NCBI RefSeq assembly: GCF_001884105.1
Contig: NZ_MACI01000006.1
Span: 1-64,000 of the forward strand
DNA length: 64,000 nt
Direction of reading: 5' to 3'
From: Bacillus luti
GTDB taxonomy: Bacteria > Bacillota > Bacilli > Bacillales > Bacillaceae_G
The notes below the pieces were generated by a model that was not told the DNA's origin, ran no database searches, and saw only the letters and a program-made list of their open reading frames with translations. Made by a program: the position numbers and the translations under genes. Every line of letters starts with the position of its first letter. Within the stretch, counting starts at the first letter, position 1. Below, piece after piece: positions 45,682-55,275 of this stretch.

Positions 45682-46884
45682 TCACTCAATTAATCTATAT
45701 ATCTTTTCCACTTCTGTTTCATTACCATAATTCCGTTGACTAATATTTTTCACGATTTCATTTCTGAATTCAACCTTATCAATCAGTTTTTTTATTCCCC
45801 CTATAATTCCCTCAACACCCATTGGACAAATCCATCCATCTACACCATTCTCTAACTGGCTTTTTGCAGTTGGAAAATTAGTTATAAGTACTGGTTTCTT
45901 TAGGATTTGTGCCTCACGTACTGTCACAGCTTTTCCTTCATATCTGGATGGTTGCACATATATATCACACGCTTTTATATATGGATAGGGATTAATCTTC
46001 TTGCCTAGCAGAATAAATTTATCTTGAATCTCTAGTTTATCTATCAATTTTTTAAGTTCACTCTCTTGAGGTCCATATCCAACAATGTACCACTCAATAT
46101 CATATCCTTGATCCAATAGTTTCCGAAAGGCATGTACAGCGTCATCAATTCCCTTAGCATGTGAAAGTCTACCTACAGTAACTAGTTTTATCCGCCCAAG
46201 ATTAACTGGTATTTCATGAGTAACATCCTGATTAGATTGCTCACGTATAAACTCAGGAGATATTATATTTTCAATAACCTGTACTTTTTTATTAAGATAA
46301 GGAATGCTACTAATAAATGTATCTCTACAACTTTCAGAAACAGCCACGATATCATCTATTTCTTTCCACATTTTATACTCCATACCTTTATTAAGTTGTA
46401 TGTTAGAATAATCTGTATGAATCCATCCGATTTTTCTTTTCGCCCTAACTTTATTACCTATGAAATAATGCGGCCACAAAAAACTAATCGCAACATCGTA
46501 ATCTTTTTCTAGCCTCGGAAGAAATGGAAGAGACATTCTCCATCCATATTGAATGACAAAGTATCCTGGTTCTTCACTCTTCATATACCCTCCATGCACA
46601 GTTCCCATAACTTTTCCTATCAACCTTGTTATCCCAATAGAAATATGTCCTTCTTGTATTATTTGTTTAATTGATTTCCTAAATGTAGTGTATTGTTTCA
46701 ATTCTTGTAACAAATTCGGTTCTTTAGGTAATAAAGAAAAGAACTCTCCCTCATGTTTAAATAACATTAAATCTATATCATATTTACTGTAATCAATTGT
46801 ATTTAACAAACCAATTAAGCTTCGTTCTACTCCACCAATTGCCAAATCAAAAGATGCAATCAATATTTTTTTCTTTTTCATCAT
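45682..46884 (-). CDS. GT4 glycosyltransferase
   Basis: This is a GT-B enzyme of about 400 residues starting MMKKKKILIASFDLAIGGVERSLIG. I use the ATG at 46884 after GAGGGA. Motifs: LVTVGRLSHAKGIDDAVHAF, YIVGYGPQESEL, and VQPSRYEGKAVTVREAQILKKPV with the catalytic E-x7-E. The N-terminal segment on LPKEPNLLQELKQYT is shared with a subgroup of wall- and EPS-related GT4 proteins. The donor is unknown. Confidence 0.85.
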   Translation of the reverse strand: MMKKKKILIASFDLAIGGVERSLIGLLNTIDYSKYDIDLMLFKHEGEFFSLLPKEPNLLQELKQYTTFRKSIKQIIQEGHISIGITRLIGKVMGTVHGGYMKSEEPGYFVIQYGWRMSLPFLPRLEKDYDVAISFLWPHYFIGNKVRAKRKIGWIHTDYSNIQLNKGMEYKMWKEIDDIVAVSESCRDTFISSIPYLNKKVQVIENIISPEFIREQSNQDVTHEIPVNLGRIKLVTVGRLSHAKGIDDAVHAFRKLLDQGYDIEWYIVGYGPQESELKKLIDKLEIQDKFILLGKKINPYPYIKACDIYVQPSRYEGKAVTVREAQILKKPVLITNFPTAKSQLENGVDGWICPMGVEGIIGGIKKLIDKVEFRNEIVKNISQRNYGNETEVEKIYRLIE

Positions 46885-46922
46885 CAAATCCCTCACAAAA
46901 TCTATCATGGGTTTCTTTTATT

Positions 46923-46970
46923 TCATATGGTGATTTTGTGCTATCTTCTACCAAAAAAATCACCATATGA
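46923..46970 (-). terminator. Long perfect hairpin between two GT4 genes
   Basis: TCATATGGTGATTTT (46923-46937) and AAAATCACCATATGA (46956-46970) form a 15-bp perfect stem with an 18-nt loop, followed by AATAAAAG on the reverse strand. It is terminator-like inside the operon, though the T tract is poor. Confidence 0.55.
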
Positions 46971-47002
46971 CTCAAGTATGCAAATTGATAATAAACTAAA
47001 TT

Positions 47003-48160
47003 TCACCTTATAGATTCCTTACACTCTATTCCATATAACGTTAACCACTCAAGAATGTTATTATTGATATCAAAACCTAATCTTGAAATGTTGTTAATTA
47101 TAATTCCTTTTTCAGGTCTTTCTTTTAATAGAGCTTTATAAATTTCTGTGGACCATAGTTCAATTTTTTCATCTAAGCCAACAAACGAAACAATACCTAA
47201 TCCCATATCAGTATTTTTAGGTATTGTATCCGCTACAACACAAGGTACACCTGCACATTGTGCTTCCAGTGTTACAATACCAAAACCCTCAAATAAAGAA
47301 GGAAATATAAAAACATCGATAATATTCATAATTATCGGAATGTCATTTCTCACTCCCAAAAATCTAATATTTTCATAAATACCTAGTTCTTTTGCTTTCA
47401 ATTCAATAGAAGCTTTTAACGGACCATCCCCTGCTAAAATGGCGATAAAATTTGTATCCTTCTTTAAAATCTCCTTTAAAACTTGTAGTATAAAAATATG
47501 ATTCTTTGATTCTGAAAAACGACCTATATGTCCAATTAATTTCGCAGCATCCGGTATACAAAGTTCTTTTCTTACACTAGAAATCTCCTCTATATCCACA
47601 TCAATAAATTGTTTTACATCTATTCCATTTTTAATCAATTCCACCTTATTATTGTGAAGCATCTTTTCACCAAATAAAAAACGCGCCGCTTCAGAACTGC
47701 ACGCACAATAGTCTGTTCCAGCATATTTAATAATAGATCGCAGAATCTTTAGGGTAACTCTTGCTGTGACTCCAGATCCTTGTGGCCAATTGTTACTGTG
47801 AGAATGGCAAATTCGCTTTTTTATACCAGCCTTTTTTGCAGCCACAGCTACAAAACCACCTTGATAATCCGTATGCGCATGTACAGCTACATATTGACTA
47901 CCAGACATTATTTTTGTAAGTTCTTTAATATATGCCAAAGGCCCTACTTGTCCTAGACTTGGTATTCTATATACTCTCCCTCCTAATGCTGTTATTTCAT
48001 CATCGTAATCACACTTCCCGCTTCCATGAGATACAAAATCAAATTGGATTTTCTTTCTATTTATTTTTCTGTATATATTCATTAACAAAGTCTCGGCACC
48101 GCCCCGATTCATCGCACTAACAATGTGCAAAATTCTTTTGGTTTTTTTCGTCTTAAGCAT
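47003..48160 (-). CDS. GT4 glycosyltransferase, EpsF-like paralogue
   Basis: The 385-residue protein starts RILHIVSAMNRGGAETLLMNIYRKI and is clearly paralogous to the product of 50206-51315, sharing VQFDFVSHG/VQFDFLTCK-like text, HSHSNNWPQGSG and IGHIGRFSESKNHIFILQVL. GT-B motifs are complete (LAGDGPLKASIE, FPSLFEGFGIVTLEAQCAGVP). It is probably a hexosyltransferase in repeat-unit assembly. Confidence 0.87.
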   Translation of the reverse strand: MLKTKKTKRILHIVSAMNRGGAETLLMNIYRKINRKKIQFDFVSHGSGKCDYDDEITALGGRVYRIPSLGQVGPLAYIKELTKIMSGSQYVAVHAHTDYQGGFVAVAAKKAGIKKRICHSHSNNWPQGSGVTARVTLKILRSIIKYAGTDYCACSSEAARFLFGEKMLHNNKVELIKNGIDVKQFIDVDIEEISSVRKELCIPDAAKLIGHIGRFSESKNHIFILQVLKEILKKDTNFIAILAGDGPLKASIELKAKELGIYENIRFLGVRNDIPIIMNIIDVFIFPSLFEGFGIVTLEAQCAGVPCVVADTIPKNTDMGLGIVSFVGLDEKIELWSTEIYKALLKERPEKGIIINNISRLGFDINNNILEWLTLYGIECKESIR

Positions 48161-48208
48161 TGAAATCTACCCCAATCTTACAATCAGTCCCCTATATTTA
48201 ACCCTTTA

Positions 48209-49273
48209 TTATCCAAGTAAATTGCTCTTATAGATAATCCCCAGAGTAATGATATGTTCATAAACAAAATAGATAAAATAGCATACCAGGATACTATAAT
48301 AAATCAATTTCTGATCCTTCTTTGTAAATAGCTTTACAACCCAAGAAATTAATATTAATTGATATAATCCAAAATAAATCGAAAACCTTGCAAAAATCCA
48401 ATTTTGAGTTGAAATAATCATAAAAACTAGACCTAATAATGCCATGTTTACTATATAATCACTTTGTGGAAACAGTTCTCTTAATTTATGCCTTCCAATA
48501 AAAGCAAGAACGAGCGGCGTTGCATCCACAGCAACCCGAAGAATATTAGCTCCACCTTCTTGAAAATCCTTATAGTGACCATATTGTGTATCCCCTATAG
48601 TTGCGAAGAAAATTTCTGCAAACTGATTAAATCCTATTACTATAAGTACCGCAATAAAGAGTAATATAAATGTTATGGCCGACCAAGCTCTTCTTCGAAT
48701 TACAAAATAAATTGGAATCAATACAAGGGCGCTTTGATGAAAAGTAGATGCAAACAAAACTATTAAAAAATATTTTTTCCAATTCCCATCTAAAATATAT
48801 TTTGTGGCAGCAAAAATAATAGCTGCCGTTAAATACTGTCTCACTCCATTCATTGAAACTAAGTACATACCGGATGCTATATATACATATAAACTTAACT
48901 CAATCATTCGTGAGTATTTATATAGAACTGCTACTATTAATATATTTGTTATTAGCGCTGTTATAAAAATTAGAACTTGAGGATCATTCGTATACATTTT
49001 TAAAATCATTTGCAAAATACTAAACCCAATATTCTTGCTATCTTGAACATTCTCCCAGCTAAAATCCGTAACTTTATAAGCATGCATATAAAAATACGTA
49101 TCACCAATATTATTTCTAAAACCAGATACTAGTACAAGAGAGGTCGCTGCCATTAAAATCAATAGTCGATTCGGCTTTAACATCACAATTTCTGAAGTTA
49201 CTGGTATAGCAAAATACCTTGCAAAAAACGCTAGTATGAACACTATAAAGAAATTCATCCAAAGTATAGTCAT
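48209..49273 (-). CDS. EpsG-family polysaccharide polymerase (Wzy)
   Basis: The 354-residue polytopic protein has about ten helices and the EpsG pattern: SGFRNNIGDTYFYMHAYKV near residue 50, YLVSMNGVRQYLTAAIIFAATKYI near 140 and FHQSALVLIPIYFVI near 175. It polymerises flipped repeat units on the outer face. Position after a GT2 gene and before an EpsF-like gene parallels B. subtilis eps order. Confidence 0.88.
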   Translation of the reverse strand: MTILWMNFFIVFILAFFARYFAIPVTSEIVMLKPNRLLILMAATSLVLVSGFRNNIGDTYFYMHAYKVTDFSWENVQDSKNIGFSILQMILKMYTNDPQVLIFITALITNILIVAVLYKYSRMIELSLYVYIASGMYLVSMNGVRQYLTAAIIFAATKYILDGNWKKYFLIVLFASTFHQSALVLIPIYFVIRRRAWSAITFILLFIAVLIVIGFNQFAEIFFATIGDTQYGHYKDFQEGGANILRVAVDATPLVLAFIGRHKLRELFPQSDYIVNMALLGLVFMIISTQNWIFARFSIYFGLYQLILISWVVKLFTKKDQKLIYYSILVCYFIYFVYEHIITLGIIYKSNLLG

Positions 49274-49306
49274 TATTCTTCCCTCTTATCAGTCCTAAGT
49301 AAATCC

Positions 49307-50209
49307 CTATATATTTATTTTTATTCTTGTTTTCAATGTAATGTAACTATATAGAATAGCCCCAAATGGCACTGCGCAAAGGGTAAGCACTTTGCAGGGT
49401 GACTCTTTTATAAATCTTTTATTTTTCGCTATAAAGCTACTTGATACATAATGTACAGCTTGTCTATATTTAAATAACCTATTTGCAAATGGTAGCTTCA
49501 TCAATTCCTTACGATAAAAAGCAAAACCTTTTGGATTTTTATGATACTGGCTTAACATATTCATCGAAGAACCATCAGGCATATATTCAACATAACAAAG
49601 GGCTTCGTTCATGAGTAACATCTCATATTTTTGATCCAACATATAATATTTATATGCCAAACCTACATACTTTTCATTTTGAAAAATCGGATAAGGATAC
49701 TTCCTAGTTAGTTCTGTGCGATATACTAATTTCTTATCTCCAGTTACACCATGTTTATTGTAAAGATTAAAAAGTGTAGAACGTTTAAGATTCAATGGTA
49801 ACTTTGAACCAATTACTGTCCCATCTTTATATAAATCAAGAGCAATGATTCCACTTACTTGATCACTTCCATTTTCATTCCAAAATGAAATAATTTTCTC
49901 TACGGCATCACTAGGCATTGAATCATCTGAATCAATACAAACATTGAGTTCTGTATCAATCATCTCGTAAGCTGTATTATGAGCACCATGCATCCCTTGA
50001 TTCTCTTGCCAATAATACCGTATACTTATGCAATCTTCAGAAATCCAAGATTGTACTAATTCCTTTGTACAATCATCAGACCCATCATCTATAATTAACC
50101 ATATAAATTCTTTACACGTTTGCTGCTTCAAACTTTCATAACACCCCTGAAGACAATATGCTCTATTATATGTAGGGGTAAAAATCGTTAGCTTTTTCAA
50201 TACGCTCAC
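49307..50209 (-). CDS. GT2 glycosyltransferase
   Basis: The 300-residue protein has a GT-A fold with LTIFTPTYNRAYCLQGCYESL, IDDGSDDCT and CIDSDDSMPSDA (D-x-D near residue 92). It resembles the GT2 enzymes of eps clusters that take part in repeat-unit assembly. It overlaps the preceding GT4 gene by four bases. It is not obviously an EpsE clutch protein; the flagellar-interaction residues cannot be judged by eye. Confidence 0.85.
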   Translation of the reverse strand: MSVLKKLTIFTPTYNRAYCLQGCYESLKQQTCKEFIWLIIDDGSDDCTKELVQSWISEDCISIRYYWQENQGMHGAHNTAYEMIDTELNVCIDSDDSMPSDAVEKIISFWNENGSDQVSGIIALDLYKDGTVIGSKLPLNLKRSTLFNLYNKHGVTGDKKLVYRTELTRKYPYPIFQNEKYVGLAYKYYMLDQKYEMLLMNEALCYVEYMPDGSSMNMLSQYHKNPKGFAFYRKELMKLPFANRLFKYRQAVHYVSSSFIAKNKRFIKESPCKVLTLCAVPFGAILYSYITLKTRIKINI

Positions 50210-51315
50210 CTCGATACTGCTACATACAAATTTTGGGCAAATCCTGTAATTTTTTTTATATCATATCCCTTTTCAGCTAGTACATATTGTGTAACGTTTC
50301 TTGATACCTGCTTATCCGCTATATTTTGCAATTCCTCTACCCATTTTCTTACATCTAACAAAGGACACTGTTCAACTAAATTCAAACCTAAATCCACGTC
50401 TTGTGTAATAGTTTCCGATATAATACACGGTAAACCCGCCCCTTGTGCTTCAATAAGAGTGACTGGCAAACCTTCATAAATAGATGGAAATATAAATGTA
50501 TCAAATGCTTGTAATAAACGATTAATATCACCACGTATTCCTAAAAATTTAACCTTATCTGTTAGATTCAGTTTCTCTACTTTTTTCTCCATGTCTAATC
50601 GAAGCGGTCCATCTCCAACTAATAGAAGAATAGAGTTCGGCCTATACTCTATTAATTGAGCAAAAATATCAATTAAAAAAGTATGATTTTTGGGATATGC
50701 AAATCTGCCTACATGTCCAAGCACAAAAACACCCTCATGAAGTTTCAGTTCTTTTCTTACCTGCTCTCTAATATCTGAATTAAATGTAAATTCATCGCAT
50801 TCTATTCCATTTTTTAATATTTTTGTTGCACTTTCTCTATTAGCAAACAACCATTGCGCTGCAGCTATTGAACACGCTAAAAAATGTGTAGCACACGGCG
50901 TAATAAATGCTCCTGCATACCATTTATATATTTTTGCTATAGCCCCACCCTCACTGCTTGTACTATGACTATGTGCAATCCTAACTGGAACCCTTGCTTT
51001 TTTAGCTGAACGAAGTACAAATCCACTCATTTTATCCATATGTGAATGAACGATTTTATATTGTGGATGAGAGTTAAAGAAGGTATCTAGTGCCTTTATA
51101 TATCCCCTATGACCAACATCTGTAACGTATGGAATTCGATGAATTTTTCCGCCTAATTTTACTACCTCTTCATCAAATACCCCTTCTTTACAAGTTAAAA
51201 AATCAAATTGTACTTTTGAGCGGTCTATATTACGATACAAATTCATAATTAAAGTTTCGGCTCCGCCTCTATTCATATTTACGACTACATGTAATACTCT
51301 TAATGGAGTGCCCAC
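50206..51315 (-). CDS. GT4 glycosyltransferase (EpsF-like)
   Basis: The 369-residue GT-B protein begins LRVLHVVVNMNRGGAETLIMNLYRNIDRSKVQFDF, very like B. subtilis EpsF. It carries LGHVGRFAYPKNHTFLIDIF, LVGDGPLRLDMEKK and FPSIYEGLPVTLIEAQGAGLP. It overlaps the EpsD-like gene upstream by 16 bases and the GT2 gene downstream by four, so translation is coupled through the three. Confidence 0.87.
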   Translation of the reverse strand: MGTPLRVLHVVVNMNRGGAETLIMNLYRNIDRSKVQFDFLTCKEGVFDEEVVKLGGKIHRIPYVTDVGHRGYIKALDTFFNSHPQYKIVHSHMDKMSGFVLRSAKKARVPVRIAHSHSTSSEGGAIAKIYKWYAGAFITPCATHFLACSIAAAQWLFANRESATKILKNGIECDEFTFNSDIREQVRKELKLHEGVFVLGHVGRFAYPKNHTFLIDIFAQLIEYRPNSILLLVGDGPLRLDMEKKVEKLNLTDKVKFLGIRGDINRLLQAFDTFIFPSIYEGLPVTLIEAQGAGLPCIISETITQDVDLGLNLVEQCPLLDVRKWVEELQNIADKQVSRNVTQYVLAEKGYDIKKITGFAQNLYVAVSR

Positions 51316-52457
51316 TTTAAATCCTCCATTTCATCCATATATGCTGTATAAATTTCTTGTTTCTCTTTCAACACTTCATTAACTGAATATTCATTTGTAA
51401 TAATAGTACGTCCATATTGTCCAAACTGAGCTTGTAATTTAATATTTTTAGAAATAGAATTTATTCTTTCATACATCGTCTTAATGTCATCTCGATCTAT
51501 AATCCAGCCATTATTATTATTAACAATTAATTCTCTATGCCCCCGGTTATCAGTAGCTACAACAGGAAGTCCACAAGCCATAGCTTCCATAATATTAACT
51601 GGCAAGCCTTCCCGGTGACTGGATGCAACTGCAAGATCACACATTTGTAGTAAAGAGGCTATATCATTTCTATAACCAAGAAAGTGCACCATATTACTCA
51701 CCCCAAGTTGAGTAGCTAGTTTTTTGCATTCTTCCATTAACGCCCCTTCACCAGCAAGTAAAAGCTTCGCATGCGGAATTTCATTTTTCAATTGTGCTAA
51801 TACACGAATTAAAAAACTTTGGTTTTTATTCTTATTAAATTCAGCAGCATAAAACATTAAAAAATCTTGTGGATTATAGTTAAATTTTAGCTTTAATGCT
51901 TGTTTTTCCGTTTCAGTTACTGGGGTAAATCTTTCTATATCTACTCCTACACCATGAACGTGTTTAATATCTTTCGCTTGAAACCGATGTTTAACTGCTA
52001 AATTGTAATCTTCTTGGTTAATTGTTATAAGACAATCTGTATTAATTGCCAAACTTCTTTCAATTGGATAATATAAAAGCCAATTTATAAACGGTGATCC
52101 TTTACAAAAATGAAATCCATGTGCCGTATAGATGACCTTCGTCCCTTCCCTCCGTGCTTTCCGAGCAGCTAGACGAGCAATTGCTCCTCCCATAGGCGTA
52201 TGACAATGAATGATTTTATATTTATTTTGATGAATAATTGATTTTAGTTTTTTATATGCATGAAGGTTTTGTATGCTAAGAGGTGATCTTTGAATAGGAA
52301 TATTATATTTTTGAGTAACGTACGGAAGATGTATATTTCCATTCGCTGCAACATGTACTTCCCATCCTTGGTCTGCAAACCATTTCAAATATGGTAAATG
52401 AAAAGCCTTAAAATGATAATCTACAGTTGCACAAAACAGAACTTTTTTAGACACCAT
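51300..52457 (-). CDS. GT4 glycosyltransferase (EpsD-like)
   Basis: This enzyme of about 385 residues starts VSKKVLFCATVDYHFKAFHLPYLKWF, the EpsD-type opening, and carries IHCHTPMGGAIARLAARKAR, YTAHGFHFCKGSP, LLAGEGALMEECKKL and ASSHREGLPVNIMEAMACGLP. It directly follows the EpsC-like gene as in B. subtilis. The start is the ATG at 52457; a GTG three codons upstream is possible. Confidence 0.87.
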   Translation of the reverse strand: MVSKKVLFCATVDYHFKAFHLPYLKWFADQGWEVHVAANGNIHLPYVTQKYNIPIQRSPLSIQNLHAYKKLKSIIHQNKYKIIHCHTPMGGAIARLAARKARREGTKVIYTAHGFHFCKGSPFINWLLYYPIERSLAINTDCLITINQEDYNLAVKHRFQAKDIKHVHGVGVDIERFTPVTETEKQALKLKFNYNPQDFLMFYAAEFNKNKNQSFLIRVLAQLKNEIPHAKLLLAGEGALMEECKKLATQLGVSNMVHFLGYRNDIASLLQMCDLAVASSHREGLPVNIMEAMACGLPVVATDNRGHRELIVNNNNGWIIDRDDIKTMYERINSISKNIKLQAQFGQYGRTIITNEYSVNEVLKEKQEIYTAYMDEMEDLKWALH

Positions 52458-52490
52458 CCCACGCACCCGTCTTATAATAATTTTTTGTTA

Positions 52491-54317
52491 TTAACCTGAT
52501 ACTGGTATTAATAATTTTAAAGTTTTACGCTGATTCACTAAATGTAACAATCGCTTTCTTAACTCTAATTCACTTAATTCTGTATATTCAGAAATCATTT
52601 TCTCTATTTCTTCTATACGAACATTCATTTCTTTCCCTACATAAATTCTCGGGTGAACTTGTTTCTCATTCATTTCATCTTCTTTTAGTAATTCTTCAAA
52701 AAGTTTTTCTCCTGGGCGTATACCAGTAAATTCTATCCCTATTTCATCCACAGAGTTTCCTGATAATCGAATGAGATTTTTAGCAAGATCAACTATTTTT
52801 ACTGGTTCTCCCATGTCCAGTACAAAAATTTCTCCACCTTTAGCTAATGCACCAGCTTGTACTACAAGTCTAGATGCCTCCGGAATTGTCATAAAATAAC
52901 GAACCATATCTGGATGCGTAACTGTAACTGGTCCACCCTTTTGAATTTGCTTCTTAAATAACGGGATAACACTCCCTCTACTTCCTAACACGTTTCCAAA
53001 TCGTACAGTAACAAACTTTGTATGACTTGTTTTATCTTTATGCTGTATTACCATCTCAGCTATTTTCTTTGTCGCCCCCATAACACTCGTCGGATTCACT
53101 GCTTTATCCGACGAAATCATAACAAACGTTCCTACTCCATTTGTTCTCGCTGCCTCTGCTATATTCATAGTCCCAATTACATTATTTTTAACAGCCTCTT
53201 CAGGATTGTTTTCCATTAATGGTACATGTTTATGTGCAGCTGCATGATATACAACATCCGGACGATGTTTATTCATTATTAAAAACATCTTCTTTTTATC
53301 TTGAATATCTGCGATTTCTGGAATAAATACACCTTTTCTATCATTGTATTTCTCATTTAATTCCATTTCTATTGAATAAATACTGTTTTCTCCATGTCCT
53401 AATAAAACCAATTTTTTTGGCTTAAATTTCGCAACTTGTCTACAAATTTCAGAGCCAATTGATCCTCCTGCACCAGTAACTAAAATGACTTTATCCGTTA
53501 TATAATCTGAAATGATATCCACATTTAGCTCTACAGGGTCTCGTCCTAATAAATCTTCTACTTGAACATCTCTGAATTCATTTACTGAAACTTTACCTGT
53601 TACTAAGTCTTCTAACATTGGAAGAATTTGAGTTTTCACATTTGTTTTTAAACAATCTTTCAAAATAACATTTCTATCTCTCTTATTTAACGAAGGAATC
53701 GCTAAAATTATCATTTCAATATTCAGTTTTTTTATAGCGTAATCAATTTGATTCATACCACCAATTACCGGAATCCCCCATATATCAAGATTATGTTTTT
53801 TAACATTATCATCAATAAACGCAACCGGCATTAATTCTGTGGCACTATTCTTCAACAACTGTCTTGCAACCATTGTCCCAGCTGATCCAGCACCAACAAT
53901 TAACGTTCGTTTCTTATCACCCTTTTTCACATAATAAATATCTCTGTACATTCTCCAAATAAAGCGAGAACCACCAATTAATAAAATATGAATCATCCAA
54001 GTTACAACTAGCAATCGAAAATACATTTTTTGCATAATCAGTTGTTGCACAACTGCGGTGGTAAGTATAGAAAATGTAACGACCTTGCATATAATTAACA
54101 ACTCTCCTACACTCGCATATTCCAAAGCTTTTTTATACAGTTTATAAATAAAAGCAAACAGATGATGACTAACTAATAAAGTGATAGAGCTAACAACTGA
54201 TGATAAAGTGATAACACTGAAGCTAGCATTTACAAAAAAATAACTAAAAAAAATAGCACTTAATACAATCAGTGAATCCATTAAAAGCAATAACGATATC
54301 CTCCGACGATACGTCAT
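52491..54317 (-). CDS. UDP-sugar 4,6-dehydratase (EpsC/PglF/CapD-like)
   Basis: The 608-residue membrane-bound dehydratase starts MTYRRRISLLLLMDSL after AGGAGG at the ATG at 54317. It has four transmembrane helices in residues 1-120, a first Rossmann region (VGAGSAGTMVARQLL near 140) and the catalytic SDR domain with VTGAGGSIGSEICRQ near 280 and SSDKAVNPTSVMGATKKIAE near 385. The Met-Lys in place of Tyr-Lys is normal for this family. It makes UDP-4-keto-6-deoxy-GlcNAc, the start of the bacillosamine-type branch. Confidence 0.92.
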   Translation of the reverse strand: MTYRRRISLLLLMDSLIVLSAIFFSYFFVNASFSVITLSSVVSSITLLVSHHLFAFIYKLYKKALEYASVGELLIICKVVTFSILTTAVVQQLIMQKMYFRLLVVTWMIHILLIGGSRFIWRMYRDIYYVKKGDKKRTLIVGAGSAGTMVARQLLKNSATELMPVAFIDDNVKKHNLDIWGIPVIGGMNQIDYAIKKLNIEMIILAIPSLNKRDRNVILKDCLKTNVKTQILPMLEDLVTGKVSVNEFRDVQVEDLLGRDPVELNVDIISDYITDKVILVTGAGGSIGSEICRQVAKFKPKKLVLLGHGENSIYSIEMELNEKYNDRKGVFIPEIADIQDKKKMFLIMNKHRPDVVYHAAAHKHVPLMENNPEEAVKNNVIGTMNIAEAARTNGVGTFVMISSDKAVNPTSVMGATKKIAEMVIQHKDKTSHTKFVTVRFGNVLGSRGSVIPLFKKQIQKGGPVTVTHPDMVRYFMTIPEASRLVVQAGALAKGGEIFVLDMGEPVKIVDLAKNLIRLSGNSVDEIGIEFTGIRPGEKLFEELLKEDEMNEKQVHPRIYVGKEMNVRIEEIEKMISEYTELSELELRKRLLHLVNQRKTLKLLIPVSG

Positions 54318-54363
54318 ATAACTTCCTCCTTTAATCAATTCCTTACTTAACTCTTTCAAATTT

Positions 54364-54413
54364 AAAGTTTCTAACTATGTTCTCTTTATTAAAAACACAT
54401 AGTTAGAAACTTT
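54364..54413 (-). terminator. 17-bp inverted repeat ahead of the epsC-like gene
   Basis: AAAGTTTCTAACTATGT (54364-54380) and ACATAGTTAGAAACTTT (54397-54413) are perfect arms with a 16-nt loop. The T tract is weak. It lies between the EAR-like RNA and the epsC-like gene and may be a terminator that the RNA overrides, or a structural part of the leader. Confidence 0.5.
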
Positions 54414-54420
54414 AATAAAA

Positions 54421-54545
54421 CATGGGCATCTAACCCTCCCTCACATTACACTTTTGATGACTGGCATCTAAGGTTGTTTTCACAACCCACAGCATAATCG
54501 AGTGCCTCCATTGATAGCGGTTAGGAGACATCACCACATCACAGT
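54421..54545 (-). ncRNA. EAR-like (epsC-motif) structured RNA
   Basis: The gap between the kinase gene and the epsC-like gene is where B. subtilis has the EAR RNA, which drives processive antitermination through the eps operon. On the reverse strand I see a hairpin GGTTGTGAAAACAACC (forward 54472-54487) closed by a GAAA tetraloop, a conserved-looking GGAGGCACTCGATTATGCTG just 5' of it, and the octamer-plus TTAGATGCC twice. Position and structure support the call; I could not align it to the family model. Confidence 0.7.
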
Positions 54546-54612
54546 TCTATCACTATTCTTTATAACGAACATTTATATGTACAACCGTTAAATCAAATAC
54601 TCTAAATTACGT

Positions 54613-55275
54613 TTATACTTTCCCATTCAAAATCGCACCCAATATTCTACTCTTCGTAAAACTTAGTGCTCTTTTCGTTTCAAGCGCATCTTCGTTCACA
54701 GTACGATTATATCGGATCACCAATAATACTCCTTCACACTTATCGGCTAATACACTCGTGTCCGTCACTTCTAATACAGGTGAAGAATCAAATAATACAA
54801 TATCATACCGTCCCATAGCCTTTTGAATTAACATATCCATCGCATCGGAACTAAGTATTTCAGATGGATTAAACGGTACTGGACCGCTAGTTAATACATC
54901 CAGACTTTCCATCTCTGTTTTTTTCACAACACCTTCTAGATTTGTTGTTCCGTTCAATATATCAGTTAGTCCAATTGTATTTTCTACTCCAAACATTTCA
55001 TGAATCGTTGGTGTTCGTAAATTCGCATCTATTACCAATACTTTTTCACCTTTTTGCGCTATTGAGACTGCTAAATTTACTGTAATCGTTGATTTTCCTT
55101 CACCGTACCTCGGAGAAGTAACAACTATCGTTCTGCTTTTGTGATTAGATGAAGATAATTGAATGTTTGTTCGAAGCGAACGATACTGCTCCGAAATTTT
55201 CGATCTTGGGGCGGTATACGAAATTATACTTTCTCCTTTAACTTCATTTGTTTTTCGTCTATTTTTGTATGCCAC
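54613..55275 (-). CDS. BY-kinase / CpsD-like tyrosine kinase (EpsB-like)
   Basis: This 220-residue P-loop kinase has Walker A SPRYGEGKST (residues 54-63), Walker A' VLVIDANLRTP near 85-95 and Walker B IVLFDSSPVLE near 160. It starts at a GTG seven bases after GGAGG, 52 bases inside the modulator gene, so the two overlap strongly. The C-terminus ends RILGAILNGKV without the usual tyrosine cluster. It would work with the Wzz-type modulator in chain-length control. Confidence 0.88.
   Translation of the reverse strand: MAYKNRRKTNEVKGESIISYTAPRSKISEQYRSLRTNIQLSSSNHKSRTIVVTSPRYGEGKSTITVNLAVSIAQKGEKVLVIDANLRTPTIHEMFGVENTIGLTDILNGTTNLEGVVKKTEMESLDVLTSGPVPFNPSEILSSDAMDMLIQKAMGRYDIVLFDSSPVLEVTDTSVLADKCEGVLLVIRYNRTVNEDALETKRALSFTKSRILGAILNGKV

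Noticed and set aside
54364-54413. The 17-bp inverted repeat as an insertion-sequence end.
   Set aside because: There is no transposase and no matching second copy in the window. An RNA hairpin in the leader is simpler.
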